Shown here piece by piece: positions 17,467-26,747 of a stretch of DNA of 64,000 nt. The notes beneath the pieces are model-generated. The model worked only from the letters and a program-made list of their open reading frames with translations, had not been told where the DNA came from and ran no database searches. Made by a program: the position numbers and the translations under genes. How positions within the stretch are numbered: position 1 is the stretch's first letter; each line of letters starts with the position of its first letter. The stretch comes from Fictibacillus phosphorivorans (GTDB taxonomy: Bacteria > Bacillota > Bacilli > Bacillales > Fictibacillaceae), in the NCBI RefSeq assembly GCF_001619875.1, contig NZ_LRFC01000006.1, positions 62,001 to 126,000 on the forward strand, in the 5' to 3' direction.

Positions 17467-18492
17467 ATTAACACATTACTAAGTGTTGCGAATGGATATC
17501 TACAGTATCATAGAGGAAAGCAAACAGGATTAGCAGGCTTGATGGGAATTATCTTTACGATTTTTCTCGTGTATCAATGGGATCATGTTGTTCCAGTATT
17601 AGAGTTTTTAGGAATTATTGACTGGTTAGATAGCATGGGATTGATTTATGAAGATGCAGCTTACCTCACTGGTTTCTCTATATTCATGTTCGCTATTAAA
17701 GCCACTATAATATTTTGTATATTGGTTGCTGTCTTCCTAGTGTTAGGAATTATTCTAACTATGATTGGTTCAAGTAGCGTAGGATTTTTCCTGCTTGCAG
17801 TTCCATTTATTATTTTATTCTCGCCTTTCCTTTTTATATATGTATTAATTAAAGGTGCCTTTGAAACAGAAGAAGAAAAAGCGGAGAATCGGCGTATATA
17901 TCTAGAGGGCAAAAAAACAATTTTAGAATTAATTCAAGAGTCCTCTGAAGAACTTACAAAAGAACAAGCATTTAATCGTTTAAATCGCCTCCCTACTTCT
18001 GGAGACACAAACTTTTTAATTGCGGTAACGAAAAATGAAGACATTTATCTACTCTTACCTAACCCGGTTGGAGTTTATTTTCACGAAGGAGTACCTGCAG
18101 AAAAACTTGCTGTTGAGAAAACAGAGGTACCAATAGGTAAAGATCCAACTAAATTACCTAACCGCCTAACTGCTACATTGAGCGAAACAGGTTCAAAATA
18201 TACTACTCTACCTATAGAAGATATTAATTACATCTACAATTATAATAAAAAAGACTTTAATCCGGTTATTAACAAATTTATCACGACAAAGAGATTTGAT
18301 AATTACTTGAAAAAAGCAATTAATTCTTACTTCACAAGAAAATTCAACCTTAAAAGACTAATGTCTGAATCTAAAACAAGAGAAGATTTTAACAATTATG
18401 CATCCCAATTAGTTGAAATGAATGCATTTAACGAAGATATAGTTAAAATGATGTGGGAATCAGAACAGTTTTTAACTGCCGAAAAGGAGTAA
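17467..18492 (+). CDS. Membrane protein with large cytoplasmic domain; apparent ATT start
   Basis: The frame is open from 17461 with no ATG/GTG/TTG before TTG 17539. The only well-placed ribosome binding site, GGTGG at 17456-17460, sits 6-7 nt before ATT 17467, giving 341 residues. Starting at TTG 17539 would give 317. After the N-terminus come hydrophobic helices near residues 25-45, 70-100 and 102-125, then a ~200-residue soluble region with EEEKAENRRIYLEGKKTILELIQ and a helical end. The family was not recognised. The next gene starts 2 bp downstream, so the pair is an operon. Confidence 0.6.
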   Translation: MNTLLSVANGYLQYHRGKQTGLAGLMGIIFTIFLVYQWDHVVPVLEFLGIIDWLDSMGLIYEDAAYLTGFSIFMFAIKATIIFCILVAVFLVLGIILTMIGSSSVGFFLLAVPFIILFSPFLFIYVLIKGAFETEEEKAENRRIYLEGKKTILELIQESSEELTKEQAFNRLNRLPTSGDTNFLIAVTKNEDIYLLLPNPVGVYFHEGVPAEKLAVEKTEVPIGKDPTKLPNRLTATLSETGSKYTTLPIEDINYIYNYNKKDFNPVINKFITTKRFDNYLKKAINSYFTRKFNLKRLMSESKTREDFNNYASQLVEMNAFNEDIVKMMWESEQFLTAEKE

Positions 18493-18494
18493 CA

Positions 18495-19241
18495 ATGAAA
18501 ATTCAATTGTTAAAAGACCTTGTGTATCCTCATAAGGAAAATCTAACAACAGTAAAGCAGTGGGATGGCTATGCAAAGGAGCATGGACTCCCCTCTTCTC
18601 AAGTCTTAATTTATAATTTTGGAACATGGACAGAAGTTAAAAAGAGTTTTTCTTTATCTAAAGTTAGAAGATCATCATATACTACTGATGAGTTAAAAAA
18701 AATAGCTTTGGAACATAAAGAACACTTTTGTAGTTTATTAAAATGGGATGTATATGCTAGAAAACATGGTTATCCAGTTTCAGCTACCTATATAAAAGCA
18801 TTTGGCAGCTGGAGTAATTCTAAGAAACAGATCGGAATAACCCCTGAAATAAAAAAAAGTGACACTTATTCAAAGGAAGATATTAAAAGCATTTTAAAGC
18901 AACATGCTAATAATTATCTTAATCGTAGACAATGGGATGAGTACGCGAAAGAGAATAAGCTCCCTACTTATAAAACCTTAAAAAAACATTTTGAATACGA
19001 TGAGATATTAGAAATTGTTAATAAGAAAAAGACTTTTAATCTTACCAAAGAAGACTTAATACAAATTGCCAAAGATCATAAAGATAAATTTGTCTATGCC
19101 AGCGTAACACAATGGAGTAATTATGCTGCTGATAAGGAACTACCTTCAAGTCATAAGTTTATTAATATGTTTGGTTCATGGCGTAAAGCAAAAAACAAAG
19201 TTATATTGTCTCTTGATCCCGAAGAAATACCTAAAAAATAA
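18495..19241 (+). CDS. Protein of four homing-endonuclease-associated (HNH_repeat-like) repeats
   Basis: 248 residues from ATG 18495 (AAAAGGAG upstream). Four ~60-residue repeats each carry the pattern QWDxYAxxxxLPS followed by FGSW-x-x-x-K: KQWDGYAKEHGLPSS/FGTWTEVKK, KWDVYARKHGYPVS/FGSWSNSKK, QWDEYAKENKLPTY (degenerate end) and QWSNYAADKELPSS/FGSWRKAKN. This matches the HNH_repeat (homing endonuclease associated repeat), a small DNA-binding unit. No HNH or GIY-YIG nuclease core is attached, so this is probably a stand-alone DNA-binding protein. It follows the membrane protein gene by 2 bp. Confidence 0.75.
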   Translation: MKIQLLKDLVYPHKENLTTVKQWDGYAKEHGLPSSQVLIYNFGTWTEVKKSFSLSKVRRSSYTTDELKKIALEHKEHFCSLLKWDVYARKHGYPVSATYIKAFGSWSNSKKQIGITPEIKKSDTYSKEDIKSILKQHANNYLNRRQWDEYAKENKLPTYKTLKKHFEYDEILEIVNKKKTFNLTKEDLIQIAKDHKDKFVYASVTQWSNYAADKELPSSHKFINMFGSWRKAKNKVILSLDPEEIPKK

Positions 19242-19416
19242 ATAAACAAAAAAACAGTACTTTTTAGGTAACGGTTTCTTTAATAATACCAAGTGTACCA
19301 ACAAGGACAAGTACTCTTTCTTTATCGACTTAAGCAGCAGTTTTATAAGAGGTAATGTACACCTTATTAATTTGTGCTAAAGTGCATAATTGTGGGTTTT
19401 GTTCATCAATGGAGTG

Positions 19417-19935
19417 ATGAAAATTAAAAAGAGGTTATGGATTTCAGTAGCTATTGTAATATCGGTTCTAATGCTATTCTTAGGAATTGAATACAACAAT
19501 AAATTAGCGTTCAGCACAGGTCCTGAAGAAGTGTTATACCATTCTGACGAAAACACTTATAGTATTCAGCAGATTGTTCATCAGGAAACTTTTTCAGAAG
19601 ATAAGTATGCATATATCTTATTTTTAACCGAGGATAAAAAGCCTGAAGATTCAATAGTGCTTGCTGAGTTTAAAAAAACTAGTACAGGATGGGAACTGAA
19701 AGGAATGGTTTTAAATTCTCTAGAAGGTTTACAGACAGTCGGAGATGGTAATAATCGGACATTATATGGTCTATCCCCTTCTGATGTTGAGACAGTAAAG
19801 TTAGGTGAACGAAGCGCTCAACTTTTTTCTATAGGGGAGAACAAGAAAAAAATATGGTTCATCTATAAACCTACAAAAAAAGAATTGGACTTACTGCCGA
19901 TTTTTTATAATAAAGAAGGGCAGAAACTTTCATAA
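19417..19935 (+). CDS. Exported or membrane-anchored protein of unknown function
   Basis: 172 residues from ATG 19417. An N-terminal basic stretch and one hydrophobic helix (KIKKRLWISVAIVISVLMLF) predict export with an anchor. The rest is beta-rich and polar (PEEVLYHSDENTYSIQQIVHQ). The start is uncertain, since in-frame TTG codons lie upstream at 19390 and 19399. The family was not recognised, though the fold pattern resembles small Bacillus secreted proteins. Confidence 0.6.
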   Translation: MKIKKRLWISVAIVISVLMLFLGIEYNNKLAFSTGPEEVLYHSDENTYSIQQIVHQETFSEDKYAYILFLTEDKKPEDSIVLAEFKKTSTGWELKGMVLNSLEGLQTVGDGNNRTLYGLSPSDVETVKLGERSAQLFSIGENKKKIWFIYKPTKKELDLLPIFYNKEGQKLS

Positions 19936-20009
19936 CAATCTTTTAACAATTTTATTTAATAAGGTTCTTTCTTCAACAAACGTGAGCTTTAATTAAATAG
20001 AGGTATTTG

Positions 20010-20040
20010 AAAACGACCAGACAAATATCTGGTCGTTTTA
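20010..20040. terminator. Bidirectional intrinsic terminator
   Basis: Perfect stem AAAACGACCAGA / TCTGGTCGTTTT between the rightward gene at 19417-19935 and the end of the leftward transfer operon. Confidence 0.9.
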
Positions 20041-20124
20041 ACGTTATTTATATATCTTAGTGATATTTCACCTGCTACTAGCATTGCGAATTACGCTTAT
20101 CTCTTTCGAAAGAGAAATAGTTAT

Positions 20125-20769
20125 CTATTTGGTGCTGTTTTCTATTTGTTCGATCATATCCCATGTTGATGTAGTAATTACTTGTACACCCTTTTCGTGC
20201 TCAGTGTGAGAATCCTTTAATTCTTGGAATTTTAGGTTGATAATCGCTTTTTTATTATCCTCATAAACAAGTGTTAAATTGGCTTCATTTGTATTAGAAT
20301 TATGGAGCCCTTTAACATTCTCATAATGAATGTCTTTGATTCTTCCCTCCCTAGAGATAGATTTAATTATATCTTCTACTACCTTTTCTTTATCCTGTTC
20401 CTCTTTTATGAACAAATCTTCAGATATGGATTGCACATGAAATGCTGACATAAAAATATTCACTTCATTTTGTAGTATACCGGTAAGAAAATAATTGATT
20501 GCTTCTCGTTTGGTATCTTCTTCTTCATTTTCATTATGAGCATGAACTGGATTAAAATAACCAGAATCATTTAATTCCTCATTAGAATCCATCCATTTTG
20601 AGGTTGATTCCGAATATTCTCTTGCCTGTACAATTTCATTTAAAACATTTTCTTTGGTCGACTTTATATCAATCTTTTCAACGTGTTTATCAGCACTTAC
20701 AGTAAAATAAAAATAGACACCGAGTAAACCACTCATCAATAAACTTAAGATTATTACTCTCTTATTCAT
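20125..20769 (-). CDS. Exported protein at the end of the transfer operon
   Basis: 214 residues. It has one N-terminal hydrophobic helix (VIILSLLMSGLLGVYFYF), then a soluble extracellular region, acidic in the middle (HNENEEEDTKREA). It lies 4 bp after the lipoprotein gene and is therefore the last gene of the pilin-VirB operon. The C-terminal part resembles small NTF2-like domains (variable loops, EANLTLVYEDNKKAIINLKFQ), as seen in TcpC/VirB8-type transfer proteins, but this is a weak inference. A bidirectional terminator follows about 85 bp downstream. Confidence 0.65.
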   Translation of the reverse strand: MNKRVIILSLLMSGLLGVYFYFTVSADKHVEKIDIKSTKENVLNEIVQAREYSESTSKWMDSNEELNDSGYFNPVHAHNENEEEDTKREAINYFLTGILQNEVNIFMSAFHVQSISEDLFIKEEQDKEKVVEDIIKSISREGRIKDIHYENVKGLHNSNTNEANLTLVYEDNKKAIINLKFQELKDSHTEHEKGVQVITTSTWDMIEQIENSTK

Positions 20770-20772
20770 TTA

Positions 20773-21300
20773 TCATTTACCTTCTTTATCTGCTTGCAGC
20801 TGTGCCCTTAATATCTTCCACTCATTAGCGATAGTAGCTTGACTAGTTTTTATCTCCATATATTCATTCCTTAAAGTATCTTTGTCTATTTCAGTATCTG
20901 CGGTATTGGCCATATCAATAGCGTTAAGGAGTAACTGGTGTGAACGATTGATAATAACGATAAGATTTTGGTGAGCTTCAAAAAGCTCAGGATCTACATC
21001 AACCGATTCAACGTCAGTAACTAGTTTGTTTGAGTTGTTAATGCTTTCTTTTAGATTCGAAGAAAATTGTTCCCTGGTTAATTCTTTTGTGTAAATGCCA
21101 TCTAATGAGTCGTTAAAGGTTTGGAGAATTCCCGTCATTTCTTCAATAAAACCTTGAAGCGATTCATCATACTCTTCAAGATAGGATTTGTTTTCTTCGG
21201 TTACTTTTACTTTAGCAGTTACATTCTTTTCTTTTGAAGAACAAGCAACAAGTGCGATGCTTAAAAGAAGTATTAAAGTTATACCTAACCATTTCTTCAA
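20773..21300 (-). CDS. Lipoprotein of the transfer operon
   Basis: 175 residues with a signal peptide and lipobox (LLLSIALVACSS; lipidated Cys20). The rest is helical and coiled-coil-like (EENKSYLEEYDESLQGFIEEM), and a four-helix bundle is likely. It follows the peptidoglycan hydrolase gene by 53 bp, with a hairpin (21319-21340) between them. A surface accessory role in mating is inferred from position. Confidence 0.7.
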   Translation of the reverse strand: MKKWLGITLILLLSIALVACSSKEKNVTAKVKVTEENKSYLEEYDESLQGFIEEMTGILQTFNDSLDGIYTKELTREQFSSNLKESINNSNKLVTDVESVDVDPELFEAHQNLIVIINRSHQLLLNAIDMANTADTEIDKDTLRNEYMEIKTSQATIANEWKILRAQLQADKEGK

Positions 21301-21353
21301 TATAAGGTCTCCTTTTTTAGAGGGGTTTACTAACCCCTCTTTGAGTTTTGTTC

Positions 21354-23408
21354 TTAAAAAGGTACTAGCAACGCCGGATTCCTTGCGTTTGCTTTATTTT
21401 TGGTCCAACCGTTTAAGTGAACTTCAAAGTGTAAGTGGACTCCAGTAGAATCCCCTGTAGTACCCATATAGCCTAAAAATTGCCCTTGTTTTACTTGAGC
21501 TCCATTTGCTACTGCTCGGTTTACCATGTGAGCATATACTGTTTCCCAAGTTTGTCCATTGATATTATGTTTGATATATACAACATTTCCATAGGAACTA
21601 GAAAAAGCGGAACGTGTTACAATGCCATCTGCTGCAGCAACAATTGGAACATTTGATTTCCCACCCGATGCAATGTCAATTCCGTAGTGCATTCCACCAC
21701 TTCTGACACCAAAAGGAGAAGAAATAGGACCTAAGGTGGGACGCATGAAACTACCAGGTTTAAGTGGAGGAGTTGCCCCACCGCCTTCATACGTTGCACT
21801 TGTTTTAAATTTTTCTGCATTGGTCAATACTTTATTTACATACCAGTCTGCATGATTGTACGCCCAAATTGCCTTGCGCGGATCACTTTTAAAACCACTT
21901 GCAGATAGGTAGTTAGCTGCTGTATGTATGGAATCTTCTAAGTTCCAGGGATCTGCTTTGCCGTCTCCATTTCCATCAACACCATATCCTCGACCACTTG
22001 CTATAACCGTAAGACTTGTAATATCTAGTGCAGGAGAAACAAGACCACCACCGATGTTGTATTTCCAGCCTACCCACGTTGCTGGCATGAACTGGACGTG
22101 CCCAACTGCTCCCACTGATGAAATCATTGTAGGGTGAGTAGAAAAACCTGTTTCGACGAAATGTATTGCTGCGAGAACATTCCAAGAAACTCCATACTTT
22201 TTCTCAGCCGCTCGATAAAATGGCATATATTGTGGAGGAACACCAGCGCCAGGGATAATAGTACCATCGAAATAAGGCATACCACTAAAATCGCCCCCTG
22301 CTCCCATTGTTGATAACCACTCTGTATACGCAATTTGCCCCCCTATAAACAAATAATTTGCTTCAATTAATTTTTTATCATTTAGCCCTAAGCCATAAGA
22401 ATTTAATATTCCATCAAAAGTTGCATAATCTGTAATAGATTGTTGTGTAGAAGTGAAGTATTGATGGCGTGTTTTTGTTGTAGTTTTGACCTCAATCTTT
22501 TTATCTACCATTACATCTACAAATTTCTGCACGTATACCTTCACAAGAGTGTCATAAGAGTTGCTTGTTGGGTTTTTTTCTATTTTAAGTAGTTCATCGT
22601 ATACAGGATGGTTTGGATAATAATAGGGATACTTACTGTCTTTTAATGGATCTACTAATCTTGCAGGGGCCATAATTTCTATCCATTCAGCTTTTTTAGC
22701 TGGTACTTTAATTGTTTTGTATGTTGTTACAGTTTTGCTTTTCCATTCAGTAACTTTTTTTGTATAAGTGAACGTTGTAGAACCATTCCAGTAATCAACA
22801 TGATTTATCTTAGTCACCATGTTTTTCGTGTGTTTTATATCACCTGTCTTACATTTACCATCTTCACACACAGTTACTTGTTTTTCCTTCCATTCATCAT
22901 ATTCGCCATAATCAAATGTTGGTGCTAGTGATGATGCTATATTCCTTATAATTACTTTGATATCTTCTTTTGATTGAATAGCTTCTATCTGAATGGTTGC
23001 TGCTATTAAGCCTTCCGGTACTCTATAAGGGCGTTCAATACTGCTATTCATGTCAACTGTTGCATTTGACTGTTTGACAATATATTCATAGATAGCTTTA
23101 TCGTTACCTTCCAATCCTTCTCCTGTCCCCATAAAAAAGGAAAAGGAAAGAGAGATAATAATTACCAATATAATAATACCTATAACAATTAGGATAACAG
23201 GAAGACCGACAGCTCCTACTATCCAGCCTAATAATTTTAATAAGAGAACTGATAGTTTTTTTACTGCGGCTTTTCCTGCGATAGCTAACTTCTTAACACC
23301 TTTTTTAGCGAGTTTTTTTGCAGTTTTCTTACCTTGTTTTTTAACTTGATGTTTTGCATATTTTCTAGCAAAGGACTGATCTTCGCTCTGTTGTTTTTGA
23401 GTTAACAT
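21354..23408 (-). CDS. VirB1-type peptidoglycan hydrolase: lytic transglycosylase plus M23 peptidase
   Basis: 684 residues. A basic N-terminus and one membrane helix (about residues 50-88) are followed by a ~230-residue linker region, an SLT-like domain near 400-520 (catalytic Glu in IHFVETGFS; SSVGAVGHVQFMPATW; NPWN-like DPWNLEDSI), and a C-terminal M23 metallopeptidase near 560-680 with zinc ligands in GGMHYGIDIA and HLHFEV. It opens the wall for the transfer channel, as do TcpG/PrgK/VirB1 proteins of other Gram-positive systems. The start has AGGTGAT upstream. The gene follows the VirB6-like gene by 4 bp. Confidence 0.93.
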   Translation of the reverse strand: MLTQKQQSEDQSFARKYAKHQVKKQGKKTAKKLAKKGVKKLAIAGKAAVKKLSVLLLKLLGWIVGAVGLPVILIVIGIIILVIIISLSFSFFMGTGEGLEGNDKAIYEYIVKQSNATVDMNSSIERPYRVPEGLIAATIQIEAIQSKEDIKVIIRNIASSLAPTFDYGEYDEWKEKQVTVCEDGKCKTGDIKHTKNMVTKINHVDYWNGSTTFTYTKKVTEWKSKTVTTYKTIKVPAKKAEWIEIMAPARLVDPLKDSKYPYYYPNHPVYDELLKIEKNPTSNSYDTLVKVYVQKFVDVMVDKKIEVKTTTKTRHQYFTSTQQSITDYATFDGILNSYGLGLNDKKLIEANYLFIGGQIAYTEWLSTMGAGGDFSGMPYFDGTIIPGAGVPPQYMPFYRAAEKKYGVSWNVLAAIHFVETGFSTHPTMISSVGAVGHVQFMPATWVGWKYNIGGGLVSPALDITSLTVIASGRGYGVDGNGDGKADPWNLEDSIHTAANYLSASGFKSDPRKAIWAYNHADWYVNKVLTNAEKFKTSATYEGGGATPPLKPGSFMRPTLGPISSPFGVRSGGMHYGIDIASGGKSNVPIVAAADGIVTRSAFSSSYGNVVYIKHNINGQTWETVYAHMVNRAVANGAQVKQGQFLGYMGTTGDSTGVHLHFEVHLNGWTKNKANARNPALLVPF

Positions 23409-23412
23409 ACTA

Positions 23413-26400
23413 TCACCTCAAAGACTCAGCGAATGACTTGTTTCTAAATTGCTCATTTTGTTTTCTTGCCAGTGTTCTTTTGTTCGGGGGCCTATTTGCT
23501 ATAAGATCGCTTGGCTGTAATGAACTGTTGTAATCGGTTGTTTGAGAAACAATTAGCTTATTATTTTGTACTTCACATTTCCTTTGAATAACCGTTTCGG
23601 AATTTAATCTTGTATCACCGGGTCCATATGGTGAAATCCGATATTGAGTTCCATCTTTTTCTCCAACTAGATAACTTCGGTTGCGATCAACAACCATTTG
23701 AATATCTGTCATATCATTTTTGACATCTTTTAAGTAATATTGACCGCTATCTACCATCTGATTGTAACTCTGAATTTCTTGAACTACTCTTGGATTCTTT
23801 GGTGTGTTTCTATTCGCTACAATTTTGTTTGGGTTTACATTAATGGTACGATTTTGAGTAATGCGCCCTCCACCACTATCTTCACTGTATACATTAGACA
23901 TAGGAGTGAATTGTCCATCTTGTATAGTGAGATCTTGAAAGATAGTTTGTCCTTTTTTCAAAGTTGAATCGCCAGAGCCAAGTCGAGAAACAGTTTTTAC
24001 GTTACCAGTTTTATCTCTAACTTGTAGGACTGTTTCTGTATTACTAGTTACCATTCTTATTGCTCCGGAAGCGATTGTTTGTCCATTTGGACCCATAACC
24101 GTTTCCGCCATTTGTTGTATTTCGGATATTTCAGCAACTTGATTATTAACTGCATTGTTATAAGGGTTAAACCCTTTAAATCCAAAGCCTTTTGTATTTT
24201 GTGTGTTTCCAGCTGCGTAACTTGCTCCTATTTGATAGCCACGCACTCCACCTATTACTCCCGTAGTCATTGCCACCATATTCTTAAATCCTGCTTGTCT
24301 GCCAATAACATCTTGTGGAACATGCGATTTAAAAGCAGACCATCCTTGTTGAGTACCAGTACCTATTGCATCTCCAAATGCAGTGATAACATTTTGACTA
24401 TCTTTATTTTTATTGAATTCAACATACGCAGTAGCTCCTAATGTTTTAAAACCTTGCCCAATTTTTGAATCGCCCATAAATTGACTTACTTCACTTAGTC
24501 CAGTGACTCCTCCAATAGACGCTCCTAACATGCCTGCGCCTGCCCAGGCAGCTTGTCCAAACTTATTTTTAATAATAGAGTGATCAAGAGGAATATGCTT
24601 AGGCATACCGCCTTCGCCTTGTGGTTTGGATAAGGAACTAAGGTGTTCCTTAAAAATGGCAGGAGATTCTTGATCCCAAGCTTGAAATGCTTGTTCTTCA
24701 GTCATTCCTTCTCCACCAATTTTTTGGTCAAGAAAACTTTTTTTCATTTGAGCGGTTTTAAGCCCTGCTAGTTGACTGTTTAAGAGCTCAACATTTACTG
24801 ATTTTTTACCGATTAAAGAATCACCTTTAACATATAAAGACTCCCCTTTAACAGAACTTGTTGCATCTTTGACAGCAGTAATGCTTTCTCTTGAACCTTT
24901 GCCAATTTCACTATCTACTTTGGAACCAACATCATTTATAAAAGCATCTTTATTAATGAATGAATTATCTAACGTAATTCCATTACCTAATTTATTTGCG
25001 GTGTTTGTTGCGATCTTGCCAATAGCTTGTCTTTTTCCTTCAACCGCTTGTTGCCATGCTGTATCCTTATTCTGATTATGTTGTAGTAAGTCATCTTGAG
25101 TTGGATTAGCAGGTAAAGGATTGTTAGCATCATAATCTTTCATAAACTGAGATTTATTATTTTTTGCCCAATCGTTAGTAAGGGTGTTGGTTGTTGCATT
25201 TACCAAATCGGAAGCTTTGGAATGTTTGCCACTTGTTTCTTTTAATTGCCCAACAGAATTACGTGCTTCTTCTAAAAAGCTACTCTTTTTAGAGGAAATT
25301 TCCTTATCCCACATGGAATTCAGATCAGAAGAACTTGCGTCAGGAAAGCGTTCTTTCAAATCTTTCATAAAAGAATCTTTATTTTTATCTGCCCATTTGG
25401 TTGTTTCATCGTTTGCAATTACATTAGACAGTTTTTCGTCAGCATGATCTTCAGCATCTAAAATCCCCTTGCCTTTATTCCAACCAGCTACCGCACCTGC
25501 TTTTAAACGATTAAAACCTGTTTCTGCAGCAAACATACCCGTTCTTCCGGCAACACCACCTACAATACCTCCACCACTAAAACCTACTGATGATCCAATT
25601 ATTGAACCCATCGGCCCCATAGGTGCTCCTGCAATGGCACCTGCAGCACCGAATACAGCCTTACCATTTTTGGATAAGATCTCACCTGCTCTAAGCATAC
25701 GTTCCGCCCTAGAGGTTGTACCAATATCTGTTCCAGCACCTGCGAGAACACTCTTATCACTTGTTTCACCGTCAGAATTAACACCGTCTTTCACTTTCCC
25801 TGCTACTTGTCCGGCTGCCCCTCTTAACGATTGAGCAACAGTTTCTCCTTGCAATGCTCCTTTAACAGAACCATATATCCCAGATAATGCTGCACCGCCC
25901 ATCATTGCTGCTGATTTGGACATAGTGCTATTCATTTGTCCTCCTAAACCAATTAAGGATCTTAATGACTCAGATACTGGGATAAAAATCATATACAATA
26001 AGATGCTACCTAAACCAAAATCTTCATTAGCGACTGAAGTAATTACCCAATATAATGCGGCATGAATAGATTGAACAAATACAGTCCCTGTATATTCTTT
26101 GAAAAAACTGCCAAGTAATGGTTTGGTTTGTGGGATAAGATAAAGAGCTACTACTAAAGGTGACATTATAGTTAAGATAATGAGTGTAATCGTACGCATC
26201 ATGTAATAAAAGTTTGCCCATATCCATAAACCTAATAAAACTAGCCATATCATTAGTGTTCCGAGAGGACCTTTTTCGGCACCATCTATTGTTTTGTCAA
26301 ATATATCTCCATCAGTTATGGCTTTTGCACTATCAAATGAAAGGACAAACCAAGAGTTAACTGTATATAACACTTCAAAAATGACATTTAAATTGAAAAA

Positions 26401-26736
26401 TAAGAGAACAACTACAATGAAGTCTTTAAAGTATTCAAATGAAGCTGTACGGTTTGCGGGATTTATTCCCGCTGACGATATTCTCATACCTGCTAGTATG
26501 ATTGAGATAAGTATGATACCAACTGATATGGATTGCATTAACGCCATACCCGAGGAAACTACCGTAAATTGTTTTACATCGAAAACACCATAAAATAAAT
26601 CAGTGGAACCATCACCATAAATTAAGGTATGGAGAGTATCTAAATTACCCCTAAATGGTCCAACAACCCAACCTATTACTTTATCCAATAGCATTTCAAT
26701 AAGATCAACAATTTTGTCATCAAACAAAAAAGTCAC
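23413..26736 (-). CDS. VirB6/TrbL-like conjugation channel protein, very large
   Basis: 1107 residues. The first ~290 contain six to seven hydrophobic helices (for example GMALMQSISVGIILISIILAG, DFIVVVLLFFNLNVIFEVLY, LIILTIMSPLVVALYLI), typical of the polytopic VirB6/TrbL channel component. The remaining ~800 residues are soluble: Gly/Ala-rich helices (about 290-430), a coiled region with repeated W-A-x-x-N-K-x-x-F-M-x-D motifs (residues ~450-560), further Gly-rich segments, and a beta-rich polar end. The extension is much longer than classic VirB6 (about 300). It may contact the recipient or the cell wall hydrolase. It lies between VirB4 and the hydrolase, the usual order in Gram-positive systems. 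Confidence 0.88.
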   Translation of the reverse strand: MTFLFDDKIVDLIEMLLDKVIGWVVGPFRGNLDTLHTLIYGDGSTDLFYGVFDVKQFTVVSSGMALMQSISVGIILISIILAGMRISSAGINPANRTASFEYFKDFIVVVLLFFNLNVIFEVLYTVNSWFVLSFDSAKAITDGDIFDKTIDGAEKGPLGTLMIWLVLLGLWIWANFYYMMRTITLIILTIMSPLVVALYLIPQTKPLLGSFFKEYTGTVFVQSIHAALYWVITSVANEDFGLGSILLYMIFIPVSESLRSLIGLGGQMNSTMSKSAAMMGGAALSGIYGSVKGALQGETVAQSLRGAAGQVAGKVKDGVNSDGETSDKSVLAGAGTDIGTTSRAERMLRAGEILSKNGKAVFGAAGAIAGAPMGPMGSIIGSSVGFSGGGIVGGVAGRTGMFAAETGFNRLKAGAVAGWNKGKGILDAEDHADEKLSNVIANDETTKWADKNKDSFMKDLKERFPDASSSDLNSMWDKEISSKKSSFLEEARNSVGQLKETSGKHSKASDLVNATTNTLTNDWAKNNKSQFMKDYDANNPLPANPTQDDLLQHNQNKDTAWQQAVEGKRQAIGKIATNTANKLGNGITLDNSFINKDAFINDVGSKVDSEIGKGSRESITAVKDATSSVKGESLYVKGDSLIGKKSVNVELLNSQLAGLKTAQMKKSFLDQKIGGEGMTEEQAFQAWDQESPAIFKEHLSSLSKPQGEGGMPKHIPLDHSIIKNKFGQAAWAGAGMLGASIGGVTGLSEVSQFMGDSKIGQGFKTLGATAYVEFNKNKDSQNVITAFGDAIGTGTQQGWSAFKSHVPQDVIGRQAGFKNMVAMTTGVIGGVRGYQIGASYAAGNTQNTKGFGFKGFNPYNNAVNNQVAEISEIQQMAETVMGPNGQTIASGAIRMVTSNTETVLQVRDKTGNVKTVSRLGSGDSTLKKGQTIFQDLTIQDGQFTPMSNVYSEDSGGGRITQNRTINVNPNKIVANRNTPKNPRVVQEIQSYNQMVDSGQYYLKDVKNDMTDIQMVVDRNRSYLVGEKDGTQYRISPYGPGDTRLNSETVIQRKCEVQNNKLIVSQTTDYNSSLQPSDLIANRPPNKRTLARKQNEQFRNKSFAESLR

Positions 26737-26747
26737 CTCCCTTTACT

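Noticed and set aside
21319-21340. AGAGGGGTTT/AACCCCTCT hairpin as terminator of the hydrolase-lipoprotein region
   Set aside because: On the minus-strand transcript the stem is followed by A, not T, so it is not an intrinsic terminator for this operon; it may be an RNA-stability or processing hairpin.
23740-26593. Several open frames on the plus strand across the VirB6-like gene
   Set aside because: No ribosome binding sites or recognisable domains; the minus-strand gene has clear membrane helices and operon context, so these are antisense shadows.
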